DNA of 64,000 nucleotides from Variovorax sp. PBL-H6 (GTDB taxonomy: Bacteria > Pseudomonadota > Gammaproteobacteria > Burkholderiales > Burkholderiaceae_C). A model generated the notes under the pieces. The model was not told where the DNA came from and ran no database searches. It saw nothing but the letters and a program-made list of their open reading frames with translations. Within the stretch, counting starts at the first letter, position 1; every line of letters starts with the position of its first letter. Shown here piece by piece: positions 29,489 to 38,534 of the stretch. Both the position numbers and the translations under genes were made by a program. The stretch lies in the NCBI RefSeq assembly GCF_901827155.1, contig NZ_LR594659.1, positions 248,001-312,000 on the forward strand. Direction: 5' to 3'.

Positions 29489-30490
29489 ATGTCAGAGATC
29501 TACCTGCACTACCTGAACCACCTCGACGTCCAGGCGCTCGCCATGACCGACGCCGAGATCGTCGCCGCCGTCGAAGCCGGCCTGCTCGCGCAGGGACGCG
29601 GCGAGACCACCATCGAGCCGCGCATGCACCTCGTGCCCGAGAAGGACTACCCCGGCCACTTCAACGTGCTGCGCGGCTACGTGCGGCCGCTCGGCGTGGC
29701 GGGCGTCAAGGTGGTGGGCGACTTCTACCGCAACTACGAGAAAGGCCTGCCGTCGGAGCTGGCGCTGCTCAACCTCTTCGACCCGAAAACCGGCGTGCCG
29801 GTGGCCATCATCGATGCCTCCGACATCACCGACATGCGCACCGGCGCGATCACTGCCATTGGCGCCAAGCACCTTGCGCGAAAGAACTCGAAGATCCTCG
29901 GGCACATCGGCGCGCGCGGCACTTCGTACTGGAACGTGCGCCTGCTGCATTCCATCTTCCACTTCGACGAGATCCGCGTGCATTCGCGCCGCCCCGAGAG
30001 CCGCGAGAAGTTTGCCGCGCGCCTGGAGCGCGACCTCGGCACGAAGATCACCATCACCGAGGACTGGGAGTCCTGCGTGCGCGGTGCCGACATCGTGGTC
30101 GAGGCCTCGCGCCTGGAGAAGCCCACGCCCATGCTCAAGACCGAGTGGATCAAGAAGGGCGCGTGCGTGATTCCCTACGGCACCATGAGCGCCGTCGAGC
30201 TCTCGCTCACCGACATCATGGACAAGATGGTGATGGACGACTGGGGCCAGGCCAAGGCGGGCCCGCTGGGTGCGCTGCGCGCGCACGTCGACAGCGGCAA
30301 GCTCTCCGAACAGACGCTGCACGCCGAGCTGGGCCAGATCGTCGCGGGGCTCAAGCCCGGACGCGAAAGCGAGGATGAGACCAACCTGTTCTGGCATCGC
30401 GGCCTCTCGCTGTCGGACATTGCGCTGGGCTCGGCGATGCTGGACAAAGCCAGGCGCATGGGGCTCGGGCAGCAGCTGCGCTTCCGCTGA
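29489..30490 (+). CDS. ornithine cyclodeaminase / mu-crystallin-family protein
   Basis: 333 residues. The fold is indicated by YVRPLGVAGVKVVGDFYRNYEKGLPSELALLNLFDPKTGVPVAIIDAS followed by ITDMRTGAITAIGAKHLAR. The nucleotide-binding loop reads GHIGARGTSYWN instead of the common GxGxQA. The ADIVVEAS and late LGQIVAGLKPGR blocks also fit. Members are NAD(P)-dependent deaminating cyclases or reductases. It lies inside the hut operon between hutU and hutD but is not part of the textbook pathway, so it may handle a side product or an imidazole analogue. Confidence 0.85.
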   Translation: MSEIYLHYLNHLDVQALAMTDAEIVAAVEAGLLAQGRGETTIEPRMHLVPEKDYPGHFNVLRGYVRPLGVAGVKVVGDFYRNYEKGLPSELALLNLFDPKTGVPVAIIDASDITDMRTGAITAIGAKHLARKNSKILGHIGARGTSYWNVRLLHSIFHFDEIRVHSRRPESREKFAARLERDLGTKITITEDWESCVRGADIVVEASRLEKPTPMLKTEWIKKGACVIPYGTMSAVELSLTDIMDKMVMDDWGQAKAGPLGALRAHVDSGKLSEQTLHAELGQIVAGLKPGRESEDETNLFWHRGLSLSDIALGSAMLDKARRMGLGQQLRFR

Positions 30491-30494
30491 CGCC

Positions 30495-31301
30495 ATGGCC
30501 CTCGCCGCCAACGCGCGCATGTACTCGGCCACCGCCTCGGCGCGGGCCGACTGGAAGACGCTGCTCGCCTGGGTGCTCGCGCGCGCGGAGCTCGACTGGG
30601 AGGTGATCGACTACGACGCGCCTGCGCCGCTCTCCGCGCTGTGGGCGCGCGAGGACCTGGGACTGGCGATGATGTGCGGACTGCCCTTCTCGGAACGCAC
30701 GCCGCAGCCGACGCTGGTCGCCGCGCCGGTGCCTTCGCCCGCACGCTATGCGGGCCGGCCCGTCTACTTCACCGACATCGTGGTGCGTGCCGATGCACCG
30801 TACCAGCGCCTCGAGGACACTTTCGGTGGCGTGGTGGGCTACACGCTCGCCGATTCGATGTCGGGCGGCGTCGCCCTCGCTCATCACCTCGCGCCTCATC
30901 GGGAAGCGCATGGAAAGCGTCTCTTCCGCAAGTCAGTCGGCAGCCTGATCCACGCGCGCGGCGTGATCGATGCGCTGGCCGCCGGCGCCATCGATGTCGG
31001 ACCGCTCGACAGCTACTACCACGACCTCCTTCGGCAGGGCGAGCCTGCCTTCGCGCAGCAGGTGCGCACCCTCGCGAGCACCGAAGCCCGGCCGATCCCG
31101 CCGCTGGTGGCCACCGCCGCACTGACGCCGGACGAGCTCGCGCGCCTGCGCCGTGCGCTGCAGGCCAGCACGAAGGCGCCCGAGCTGCTCGCCGTGACGG
31201 AACGCTTGTTGCTTGCCGGCTTTGCCATGCCCGATCCCGCGGACTACGACGTCCTCGCGCGGATCGCCCAATCCAACCTTCCTATCTTCGAGGACCTCTG
31301 A
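30495..31301 (+). CDS. PhnD-like substrate-binding protein without a signal peptide
   Basis: 268 residues. The pattern LGLAMMCGLPFSERTPQPTLVAAPV, GRPVYFTDIVVRADAPYQRLEDTFGG, LAAGAIDVGPLDSYYHDLL and ARPIPPLVATAAL is that of phosphonate/transition-state binding proteins (PhnD family). There is no export signal, so it probably works in the cytosol, perhaps as a ligand-binding or catalytic relative. The ATG follows the cyclodeaminase stop by four bases and its TGA overlaps the Bug gene ATG, indicating coupled translation. Confidence 0.8.
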   Translation: MALAANARMYSATASARADWKTLLAWVLARAELDWEVIDYDAPAPLSALWAREDLGLAMMCGLPFSERTPQPTLVAAPVPSPARYAGRPVYFTDIVVRADAPYQRLEDTFGGVVGYTLADSMSGGVALAHHLAPHREAHGKRLFRKSVGSLIHARGVIDALAAGAIDVGPLDSYYHDLLRQGEPAFAQQVRTLASTEARPIPPLVATAALTPDELARLRRALQASTKAPELLAVTERLLLAGFAMPDPADYDVLARIAQSNLPIFEDL

Positions 31302-32260
31302 TGATCCAGCGTCGCCTTGCCCTTCTCTTGCCCCTTCTTTTCGCGTCCGTCGTCAACGCGCAGACGTGGCCTGCCAAACCTGTGCGCATCATCGTGCCCT
31401 TCGCGCCCGGCGGCCCGGCCGACGTGCTGGCGCGGGTGGTCGGCCAGGAGCTATCCGACACGCTGGGCCAGCCCTTCCTCGTCGAGAACAAGGTCGGTGC
31501 GGCCGGCAACATCGGCGTCGAGCAGCTCGCCAAGGCCGCGCCCGACGGCTACACGCTGGGCATCGTCCCGGTGGGCAACGTCGCGGTCAATCCCAGCCTC
31601 TTTCCCGCGTTGCCCTACAAGGCCAGCGAGCTTGCGCCGGTCGCCATGCTGGCGACGGTGGAGAACGTGCTCGCGGTGAATGCCGCAGTGCCGGCTCAAT
31701 CGCTCAAGGAGCTGCTCGCGCTGGCGAAGCAGAAGCCTGGCGCGCTGAGCTTCGCCTCGCCCGGCGCGGGAAGCCAGGCCCACCTGGCCGGCGAGCTGAT
31801 GGCACTGGAGGCGGACGTGAAGCTGATCCACGTGCCCTACAAAGGCATCGGCCCGGCCATCAACGACCTGGTCGGCGGCCAGGTGACGATGATGTTCGGC
31901 GCCATGTCCGCCGTGCTGCCGCACGTCAAGTCCGGCAAGCTGCGCGCGCTCGGCGTCGCCAGTCTGAAGCGCTCGGCCGCCATGCCCGAGCTGCCGACCA
32001 TCGCGGAGCAAGGCTTGCCGAAGTTCGAGGCCGTGTCGTGGTACGCGCTGATGGCGCCCGCCGGGACGCCTTCCGCCGTGGTCGATCGCCTCAATGCCGA
32101 GAGCGCCCGCTCGCTGGCCAAGCCCGCGATCAGGGAGAAGTTCGCCGCCCAGGGCCTGGAGCCCGGCAGCGGCAAGCCGCAGGACCTCGCGGCCACGATC
32201 CGCACGGAAACCGTGCGCTGGTCCGAGGTGATCAAGAAGCAGAACATCAAGCCCGATTGA
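31301..32260 (+). CDS. Bug-family tripartite-tricarboxylate-type substrate-binding protein
   Basis: 319 residues. A short Sec signal ends at VVNAQT, then the Bug hallmarks WPAKPVRIIVPFAPGGPADVLAR, PFLVENKVGAAGNIG, APDGYTLG, VPYKGIGPAINDLVGGQVTMMF and YALMAPAGTPSAVV. It is a periplasmic receptor with no membrane partners nearby. Its position inside the hut operon suggests it senses or delivers an imidazole or dicarboxylate linked to histidine breakdown. The start overlaps the stop of the preceding gene (TGATG), and its own stop lies in an octamer repeat. Confidence 0.92.
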   Translation: MIQRRLALLLPLLFASVVNAQTWPAKPVRIIVPFAPGGPADVLARVVGQELSDTLGQPFLVENKVGAAGNIGVEQLAKAAPDGYTLGIVPVGNVAVNPSLFPALPYKASELAPVAMLATVENVLAVNAAVPAQSLKELLALAKQKPGALSFASPGAGSQAHLAGELMALEADVKLIHVPYKGIGPAINDLVGGQVTMMFGAMSAVLPHVKSGKLRALGVASLKRSAAMPELPTIAEQGLPKFEAVSWYALMAPAGTPSAVVDRLNAESARSLAKPAIREKFAAQGLEPGSGKPQDLAATIRTETVRWSEVIKKQNIKPD

Positions 32261-32286
32261 TGGATTGATGGATTGATGGATTGATG
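32255..32286 (+). repeat. four tandem copies of GATTGATG at the Bug-hutD junction
   Basis: GATTGATG is repeated four times without error, covering the Bug stop codon (32258-32260) and ending three bases before the hutD ATG at 32289. Each unit contains an ATG soon followed by TGA in its own frame. Copy-number change by slippage would alter the spacing between the two genes. Confidence 0.9.
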
Positions 32287-32288
32287 TG

Positions 32289-32864
32289 ATGGGCCTCACG
32301 CATTTCTCGCGCCGCACCTTGGCCGTAGCGCCGTGGAAGAACGGCGGCGGCACCACGCAGGAAATTGCCTGCTGGCCGCCCGGCGCGGGCCTGTCCGATT
32401 TCGGCTGGCGCGTGAGCATCGCGACCATCGCGGCCGAGGGGCCCTTCTCTGTCTTCGCGGACATCGATCGCAGCATCATGCTGCTGGAGGGCGAGGGCGT
32501 TCGCCTGCGCTCGCGTGATGGGCGCATCGATCACTCGCTCGACATACCGCACAGGCCCTTCGCCTTTGCCGGCGATGTGGAGATCGATTGCACGCTGCAG
32601 GGCGGGACTTCGAGCGACTTCAACGTGATGACGCGGCGCGGGCAATGGCAGGCCGAGCTGCGCGTGCTCGGGGGAGCAGCCGCCGTCGAAGCAGCTCTCC
32701 ATGGCGTGCTGCTGGCATTGCGCGGCGACTGGCGCCTGAACGATGAGGAGCAGATCTGCCGAGAAGGCGAGGGCCTGTGCTGGACCGATGCGCCGCACGC
32801 ATGGCAGGCCTTGCCGCTGGCGCCGGATGCACGCCTGGCTGCGGTGCGCATCCTGCCCGCCTGA
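32289..32864 (+). CDS. hutD: HutD-family cupin protein
   Basis: 191 residues. HutD is a conserved cupin of the hut locus thought to modulate hut expression, perhaps by binding the end product. Visible features are [16 protein letters not shown] near the start, [60 protein letters not shown] and the late [14 protein letters not shown]. The start is the ATG directly after the octamer repeat; there is no ordinary Shine-Dalgarno sequence, so translation may depend on reinitiation from upstream. Confidence 0.9.
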   Translation: MGLTHFSRRTLAVAPWKNGGGTTQEIACWPPGAGLSDFGWRVSIATIAAEGPFSVFADIDRSIMLLEGEGVRLRSRDGRIDHSLDIPHRPFAFAGDVEIDCTLQGGTSSDFNVMTRRGQWQAELRVLGGAAAVEAALHGVLLALRGDWRLNDEEQICREGEGLCWTDAPHAWQALPLAPDARLAAVRILPA

Positions 32865-32886
32865 CCCAGGATTTGAGAGACGAACG

Positions 32887-34170
32887 ATGAAAGCCCTGAA
32901 TCAACTTCCTTCCGCCGATGGACTGTGGACCGAGCTGCGGCTCGCGCCTGGCGCGGCGCCCGATGTCACCTTGCCCGATGAAGGCGCACGCGCGGTGATC
33001 GCCGTCGAGCAAGGCCGCATCGCCTGGATCGGCGACAGCCGCGCAGTGCCTGAGCGCTTCGCGGATGGTCCGCATCACCACGGGGGCGGCGCATTGGTCA
33101 CGCCCGGCTTGATCGACTGCCACACGCACCTGGTCTACGGCGGCCAGCGTGCCAACGAGTTCGCGATGCGGCTCGCGGGTGCGAGCTACGAAGAGATTGC
33201 GAGGGCCGGCGGCGGCATCGTCTCCTCGGTTCGCGCAACACGCGAGGCCGACGAGGATCAGCTCTTCGTCCAGGCCGCGCCGCGCCTCGAACAGCTGCTG
33301 GCCGACGGCGTGTGCGCCATCGAGATCAAGTCCGGCTATGGCCTCTCGCTCGACCACGAGCGCAAGCAGCTGCGCGTTGCGCGGCGGCTCGGCGAAGCCT
33401 ATGGCGTGACCGTGCGCACCACCTTCCTCGGCGCGCATGCGCTGCCGCCCGAATACGCGGGCCGCAGCGGCGACTACATCGACGCCGTCTGCAGCGAGAT
33501 GATGCCGGCGCTCGCCGCCGAAGGGCTGGTCGATGCGGTCGACGTCTTCTGCGAGCGCATCGCCTTTTCGCTGGAAGAGACAGAGCGCGTGTTCCAGGCC
33601 GCCCGCGCGCTGGGCCTGCCGGTCAAGCTGCATGCCGAGCAGCTCACCGACATGGGCGGCGCGGCACTGGCGGCGCGCTACGGCGCGCTCTCGTGCGACC
33701 ACATCGAGCACCTCTCCCCCGAGGGCATCACCGCCATGCGCGAGGCCGGCACCGTCGCCGTGCTGCTGCCCGGCGCGTACTACACGCTGCGCGACACGCA
33801 CCTGCCGCCCATCGAAGCACTGCGCACGGCCGGCGTGCCGATGGCGGTGGCGACCGATCACAACCCCGGCACCTCGCCGGCGCTGAGCCTGCTGTTGATG
33901 ATGAACATGGCCTGCACGCTGTTCCGCCTGACGGTCCCCGAGGCACTGGCTGGGGTCACCGTGCACGCCGCGCGAGCGCTGGGCTTGTCGGACACGCATG
34001 GTGTGCTCGGGGTCGGGCGGGCGGCCGACTTCGTGATGTGGGATGTCCGCGAGGCGGCCGAGCTCGCGTACTGGTTCGGGCAGAGGCCTGCGCGCATCGT
34101 GGTGCGGCAGGGCCGAGTTGCTTCTCCCGCTCCCGCCGGGAACAGGCAGGGTGAGGGCACGCGGCCGTGA
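32887..34170 (+). CDS. hutI: imidazolonepropionase
   Basis: 427 residues. It opens the imidazolone ring to give N-formimidoylglutamate. This amidohydrolase has [16 protein letters not shown] (metal His pair), [26 protein letters not shown] and [12 protein letters not shown] (catalytic Asp). The last 20 or so residues, after IVVRQGRV, are encoded by an intergenic-type repeat that has replaced the normal end. The stop codon overlaps the GTG used for hutF. Confidence 0.95.
   Translation: MKALNQLPSADGLWTELRLAPGAAPDVTLPDEGARAVIAVEQGRIAWIGDSRAVPERFADGPHHHGGGALVTPGLIDCHTHLVYGGQRANEFAMRLAGASYEEIARAGGGIVSSVRATREADEDQLFVQAAPRLEQLLADGVCAIEIKSGYGLSLDHERKQLRVARRLGEAYGVTVRTTFLGAHALPPEYAGRSGDYIDAVCSEMMPALAAEGLVDAVDVFCERIAFSLEETERVFQAARALGLPVKLHAEQLTDMGGAALAARYGALSCDHIEHLSPEGITAMREAGTVAVLLPGAYYTLRDTHLPPIEALRTAGVPMAVATDHNPGTSPALSLLLMMNMACTLFRLTVPEALAGVTVHAARALGLSDTHGVLGVGRAADFVMWDVREAAELAYWFGQRPARIVVRQGRVASPAPAGNRQGEGTRP
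34120..34166 (+). repeat. intergenic-type repeat absorbed into the hutI 3' end
   Basis: The stretch CTTCTCCCGCTCCCGCCGGG and the following CAGGGTGAGGGCAC match, with a few changes, the outer end of the 218-bp repeats at 60567 and 61093, which share the CTCTCCC ... GGGTGAGGGCACCGGG layout. Here it lies inside the hutI reading frame. Confidence 0.6.
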
Positions 34171-35630
34171 ACAGTCCACTTGCGTCTCTCGAAGGCCCGG
34201 TGCGCTCACCCAAACACTCTCCCGGAGGGAGAGAGAGCAAGGGAGGCACGACACTCTTCGCGCAGGATGCGCTCCTTCCGGAGGGCTGGTCGAAGAACGT
34301 GCTGCTGGCGTGGAACGACGCAGGCCAACTCACCCATGTGCAGGCCAACGCGCAGCCGCCTGCGGGCACGACGGCGGCAAGCGGCCCCCTTCTTCCCGGC
34401 ATGCCCAACCTGCATTCGCACGCCTTTCAGCGCGCCTTCGCCGGTCTCACAGAATTCCGTGGCAGTGGAGAAGACAGCTTCTGGAGCTGGCGCACGCTGA
34501 TGTACCGCTTCGCGGCCCAGCTATCGCCTCGGCAGGTCGAGGCCATTGCCACCTGGCTTTATGTCGAGATGCTCGAGGCTGGCTACACGTCGGTGTGCGA
34601 GTTCCACTACCTGCATCACGACCGTGACGGACGTCCTTATGCCGATGACGCGGAGCTCGCGCTCGCCCTGCTGCGCGCAGCCGAGCGAAGCGGCATCGGC
34701 CTGACCTTGCTGCCGGTGCTCTACCAGGCCAGCGCCTTCGGCGGCCAGCCGCCCGACGCGGGGCAGCGGCGCTTCGTGCGTTCGACGGAGTCGATGCTGC
34801 GCTTGCTCGATCGGCTGCGGCCCTTGTGCGAGTCGCAGGGAGCGCGCCTCGGCCTCGCGCCGCATTCGTTGCGCGCGGTCGCGCCCGAAGCCTTGCGCGA
34901 CGCGCTCTCGGGGCTGGACGCGATCGATGCCACCGCGCCCATCCACATCCACATCGCCGAACAGACCGCCGAGGTCGAGGCCTGCCTGGCCTGGAGCGGG
35001 CAGCGCCCCGTCGCCTGGCTGCTCGAGCACGCGCCGGTCGACGCGCGATGGTGCCTCGTCCATGCCACGCACATGGATGCCGGCGAATACCGTTGCGCTG
35101 CCGCGAGCGGCGCGGTGGCGGGCCTGTGCCCGACCACCGAGGCCAACCTCGGCGACGGCCTCTTCGACTTCGCTGCCTGGCGGTCGAGTGGCGGGCGCTG
35201 GGGCATTGGCTCCGACAGCCATGCCTGCGTCAACGCCGCCGAGGAACTGCTGATGCTTGAATACGGCCAGCGGCTCGCGACCCGGCAGCGCAACATCGGC
35301 GCCGATGCGGCCGAGCCCTGTGTCGCGACGGCCATGACGCTCGCGGCAGTGCAGGGCGGGGCACAGGCTTGCGGCCGAGCGGTCGCGGGCCTCGCCGTCG
35401 GCCAGCAGGCCGACTTCGTCATGCTCGATGCCGAACATTCCGCGCTCGCCGGCCTCTGCGCGCCCGACATGCTGTCCTCGCACGTCTTCGCCAGTCACCG
35501 GACCAATGCCATTGCCGCGGCCTGGGTGGCCGGGCAACAGCGTGTTGCCGGCGGATTGCATCCGCTTCACCACGACGCGGCGGCGGCCTTCGTCGCCGCG
35601 CGCAGTCAACTGCTCACTGCTTCATCATGA
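34167..35630 (+). CDS. hutF: formimidoylglutamate deiminase
   Basis: Up to 487 residues. It deaminates N-formimidoylglutamate to N-formylglutamate. Amidohydrolase motifs are [44 protein letters not shown] and [12 protein letters not shown]. The conserved core starts around [12 protein letters not shown]; the first 28 or so residues come from a repeat element. GTG 34167 overlaps the hutI stop and GTG 34200 is the other candidate. A strong AAGGGAGG at 34239-34246 sits just before the core, but no ATG, GTG or TTG follows it, so the true start is unclear. Confidence 0.93.
   Translation: MNSPLASLEGPVRSPKHSPGGRESKGGTTLFAQDALLPEGWSKNVLLAWNDAGQLTHVQANAQPPAGTTAASGPLLPGMPNLHSHAFQRAFAGLTEFRGSGEDSFWSWRTLMYRFAAQLSPRQVEAIATWLYVEMLEAGYTSVCEFHYLHHDRDGRPYADDAELALALLRAAERSGIGLTLLPVLYQASAFGGQPPDAGQRRFVRSTESMLRLLDRLRPLCESQGARLGLAPHSLRAVAPEALRDALSGLDAIDATAPIHIHIAEQTAEVEACLAWSGQRPVAWLLEHAPVDARWCLVHATHMDAGEYRCAAASGAVAGLCPTTEANLGDGLFDFAAWRSSGGRWGIGSDSHACVNAAEELLMLEYGQRLATRQRNIGADAAEPCVATAMTLAAVQGGAQACGRAVAGLAVGQQADFVMLDAEHSALAGLCAPDMLSSHVFASHRTNAIAAAWVAGQQRVAGGLHPLHHDAAAAFVAARSQLLTASS
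34192..34240 (-). repeat. inverted copy of the intergenic-type repeat at the hutF 5' end
   Basis: AAGGCCCGGTGCGCTCACCC and the following CTCTCCCGGAGGGAGAGAG read as the opposite orientation of the element at 34120 and of the outer ends of the 60.6-61.3 kb repeat. It encodes the N-terminal residues of HutF, from about [17 protein letters not shown]. Confidence 0.6.
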
Positions 35631-36442
35631 ATCTCTTCGAAACCACCGAGCCCCCTTTCCGCTTCCGCCAGGGCACCCGGCCGCTGCTGATCTCCATGCC
35701 GCATGTCGGAACCCATGTCCCGCCCACATTGGCCGCTCGATTGACCGACGAAGCGAGGCAAGTGCCCGATACCGACTGGCACCTGGAACGCCTCTATGAC
35801 TTCGCCGACGAACTGGGGGCTTCCGTCCTCGTGGCGACGCATTCGCGCTATGTGATCGACCTGAACCGGCCGCCGGACAACCAGAACCTCTACCCGGGCC
35901 AGGACACCACCGGCCTGTGCCCCGTTGACACCTTCGACAAGACACCGCTGTACGCCGCCGGCGACGTGCCGGACGAGGCCGAGATTGCGGCGCGCGTCGA
36001 TGCGATCTGGAGGCCATATCACCAGAAGCTGGCGGAAGCGCTGGAACGCATGAAGGCGGTGCATGGCACCGTGGCGTTGTGGGACGCGCACTCGATCCGC
36101 TCGGTGCTGCCGCGCTTCTTTGAAGGGCGATTGACCGATCTCAATCTGGGGACAGGGGGAGGGACGAGCTGCGATCCGGCGCTGGCTGCTGAGCTGCTGC
36201 GGATCGCCTCATCGGCAAGCGGCCATACCGCCGTGTTGAACGGCCGCTTCAAGGGCGGCCACATCACGCGCACCTACGGAAATCCCGCGGGAGGCGTGCA
36301 TGCAGTGCAGTTGGAAATGACGCAGGCCAGCTACATGGAGGAGCAGCTGCCTTTTGCGTACCTGCCTGAGACCGCCATCCGCGTGCAGCCGGTGGTGCGG
36401 CGGATGGTGGAGGCGGTGCTGGAGTTTGTTGGATCCCGGTAA
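35627..36442 (+). CDS. hutG: N-formylglutamate deformylase
   Basis: 271 residues. It hydrolyses N-formylglutamate to glutamate and formate, the last step. The family signature includes LLISMPHVGTHVP, THSRYVIDLNRPPDNQNLYPGQ, VALWDAHSIRSVLPRFFEG, VLNGRFKGGHITRTYG and VHAVQLEMTQASYMEE. The ATG overlaps the hutF stop (ATGA). With HutF this defines the five-step route, not the formiminoglutamase branch. Last gene of the hut cluster; the A+T-rich island begins 50 bases on. Confidence 0.96.
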   Translation: MNLFETTEPPFRFRQGTRPLLISMPHVGTHVPPTLAARLTDEARQVPDTDWHLERLYDFADELGASVLVATHSRYVIDLNRPPDNQNLYPGQDTTGLCPVDTFDKTPLYAAGDVPDEAEIAARVDAIWRPYHQKLAEALERMKAVHGTVALWDAHSIRSVLPRFFEGRLTDLNLGTGGGTSCDPALAAELLRIASSASGHTAVLNGRFKGGHITRTYGNPAGGVHAVQLEMTQASYMEEQLPFAYLPETAIRVQPVVRRMVEAVLEFVGSR

Positions 36443-36492
36443 GGCGCGCTTTCTGCGCCCCGAACAGCTTCGCGGGAGGTAAATCCCCCTTT

Positions 36493-37683
36493 TCAGCTAA
36501 TTTTTTCCATTTCCTCAATGATCTCCGTCCGGAGGTGCTTCAAATAGTTGTTCAAACTGATAATCTCCGTTACTAACTTGCTGCATTGCTCGATATTTTT
36601 GAGGCGAGGTTCTATCAACTCTTGTTGTGCCGGAGAGAGGTATTGCTTAAGCTTGAGATACAGTTCGTTGAGGTACTCTGACCTCTTCTCAAGCGGAATT
36701 TTCGTGAGAGCGTCAGCACAGGCATCAGTCTCCGGATAGGCGATCGGAAGGCAAAACTGCCTATGGCCACCTGCAGCACAGTAGAGAATATTCAGCGCTC
36801 GATCTGATTTCCGCTTGTCGCCTTCGTTGCGCTCAATCAGGAGTTTGACTGTCTCCGCCATCTTCTTGCTCGTCGCTGGCGCCAAATTTTGAGACATAAA
36901 GTTCGGCATTGCACGCACAGGCTGTTTCGTATCGCTTCGCTCCTCCAAAATCACAAACTTCTTGAACTCTTCCAGTTCTTTCACCACTTCATCTAGATCT
37001 TTTGGCTTGCTACGGCTTGATTCAATCTGTGATGCGGAGCCAGAAGAAGTTTCATGCTCTTCTCGAGTCCCACTCAAGATCGTTTGAATCTTGGCAGCAT
37101 CGGCCCCTGGATCAAGAAGAGTTTCGATCGCATCGAAATTAAATAGCTCCTCGTTCAGATTGGCTTCGTTCGCTATTTCTGGCTCGCCTGGAACTTGTGG
37201 AAGGCTGGGCAGCTGGCCGCTGAAATTCAAGGGCCTTGGACTTGGCCTCGGGAATTGCCGCTGTCGCGGTATGAGTCCTGTCCTGCTCTTGGGCTTTTCG
37301 CTGACGACTTTTTGTATGCTGGTCTTTTTCTCTTGGCGCTGCAATACTGGTCGTATTTTTGGCTTGGAGGCCATTCGCTCCTCGTTGCCGGGAGCAGTCT
37401 CTGTCCGGGAGATCTGGATGATGTTGGAGGCATCTTCAGCCGATTCGCTGCCACTGTCTTCCCGAGCGTGAGTCGCAACTTCCCGCTCCGACGCTTCAAG
37501 CTTCTCTCTCGTCTGCACATCCAGCTTTGGGCGAATTGCCGTTTGTCGGAGACGGGGAGATTCTGGACTCTTGCCCTCGAGAATGGATGCGAGATTCTCG
37601 TCGATTTTTTCGTTCTTTCTTTCTTTCTGCTCCGGCTTGGATTTATAGGAGGTGCTCCTGGTCACGGATGGAAATCGACTCAT
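36493..37683 (-). CDS. charge-rich protein of unknown function, candidate type III effector
   Basis: 396 residues, not recognised. The first 160 residues are disordered-looking and rich in Lys, Arg, Ser, Glu and Pro, with no Sec signal. From about residue 230 it becomes helical and acidic. The C-terminal region (about 275-360) contains APATSKKMAETVK, LYCAAGG, PETDACADALTKIPLEKRSE and YLKLKQYLSP; the same blocks occur in the broken gene at 39324, which defines a small domain family. A strong AAGGAG precedes the ATG. It is third in a leftward operon behind a CesT-like chaperone. Codon use is much A/T-richer than in neighbours. Confidence 0.6.
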   Translation of the reverse strand: MSRFPSVTRSTSYKSKPEQKERKNEKIDENLASILEGKSPESPRLRQTAIRPKLDVQTREKLEASEREVATHAREDSGSESAEDASNIIQISRTETAPGNEERMASKPKIRPVLQRQEKKTSIQKVVSEKPKSRTGLIPRQRQFPRPSPRPLNFSGQLPSLPQVPGEPEIANEANLNEELFNFDAIETLLDPGADAAKIQTILSGTREEHETSSGSASQIESSRSKPKDLDEVVKELEEFKKFVILEERSDTKQPVRAMPNFMSQNLAPATSKKMAETVKLLIERNEGDKRKSDRALNILYCAAGGHRQFCLPIAYPETDACADALTKIPLEKRSEYLNELYLKLKQYLSPAQQELIEPRLKNIEQCSKLVTEIISLNNYLKHLRTEIIEEMEKIS

Positions 37684-37694
37684 GGTTAGGCTCC

Positions 37695-38483
37695 TTAGTT
37701 TTCAGATCCAGACCCTGCGTCGCTTGGATCGCTTTGAAGGGTCGCCGGCGGAGTGACATTTTCCCGAGGCGCTCGGTACGCCGCAGATAATTGCCTCACG
37801 TGGCCCGTACGTTGCAGTTGGGGTCGAGCAGACTTCTTTTCGGGGCTGTTCAATCTCGATTGATTCCGGACCGGAATCTCATTGGCTTCTGTTTTCAGAT
37901 ATTCAGCAAGCTTGTCGAGTTCTTCATCGTAATTCGCCGGATGGTTTTCGTTGACTTGATTAACGGGCCGCGGGCTTAGCGAGAATTTTGGTATAGGTCG
38001 CGGCGAGCTGTTTTTCTGCTCACTCGTCTTCAATCGGTCCAGTCTCAGGAAGGCTGGCGCCTTGCCTGAAGGAGACGTCGTGAGGCGGCGCTTGACCTCG
38101 GCGGAAGAGCTTGCTCCGACCAACCCCGCCGGACGAATTTCGGACGGCAGATCGATGGCTTCGAAGCCGGTGTTGCTGCCTGTTGGCGGCAGTTGCTCGA
38201 GTGCCGCGTTGCCTGACTCGGGAACGACAGCTCGGCGGGGGACTGGCGGAGGCTGCCTTTTTGGAGGAGATGCTTGGCTTTCCGGTGCTTTTTCAGAATC
38301 CTGCTGGTTGAGCGGCGGGCGAGGCCGCTCTGGAGACGAATGAGGTGACTCCTTTGGAACCAGGACCGCCAAGTTCCCAGTGTTCTGAGGCATTGACACG
38401 TTTTTGATCTCGGCTGTGGCCTTGGAGGTCGAGCCGGGCGTAGGAAGTGGTCTTCCGGTGTTGTTTGGTCTTGAGGCGCTCAT
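37695..38483 (-). CDS. proline-rich protein with an SH3-ligand motif, candidate type III effector
   Basis: 262 residues, not recognised and probably largely unstructured: rich in Pro, Ser, Arg and Asn, without signal peptide or membrane segment. Around residue 75 the stretch PKRQPPPVPRR contains both an RxxPxxP (RQPPPVP) and a PxxPxR (PPVPRR) motif, the two classic SH3-domain ligand patterns of eukaryotes. It lies between a CesT-like chaperone and the 396-residue protein in the same orientation, 11 bases before the latter. Role as an injected effector is inferred from context and composition. Confidence 0.55.
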   Translation of the reverse strand: MSASRPNNTGRPLPTPGSTSKATAEIKNVSMPQNTGNLAVLVPKESPHSSPERPRPPLNQQDSEKAPESQASPPKRQPPPVPRRAVVPESGNAALEQLPPTGSNTGFEAIDLPSEIRPAGLVGASSSAEVKRRLTTSPSGKAPAFLRLDRLKTSEQKNSSPRPIPKFSLSPRPVNQVNENHPANYDEELDKLAEYLKTEANEIPVRNQSRLNSPEKKSARPQLQRTGHVRQLSAAYRAPRENVTPPATLQSDPSDAGSGSEN

Positions 38484-38534
38484 GACTTGAGTTTTCGATG
38501 GTTGAAGAAACAGTTGGGAAATAGCAAATACCAG

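Noticed and set aside
26271..29489. A 1072-codon open frame on the reverse strand
   Set aside because: It is fully antisense to hutH and hutU, whose products match known enzymes throughout. Long antisense frames are expected from high third-position G+C.
36443..36492. Terminator after hutG
   Set aside because: GGCGC/GCGCC and GGG/CCC pairings exist and TTTT follows, but the stems are short and imperfect, so I did not call it.
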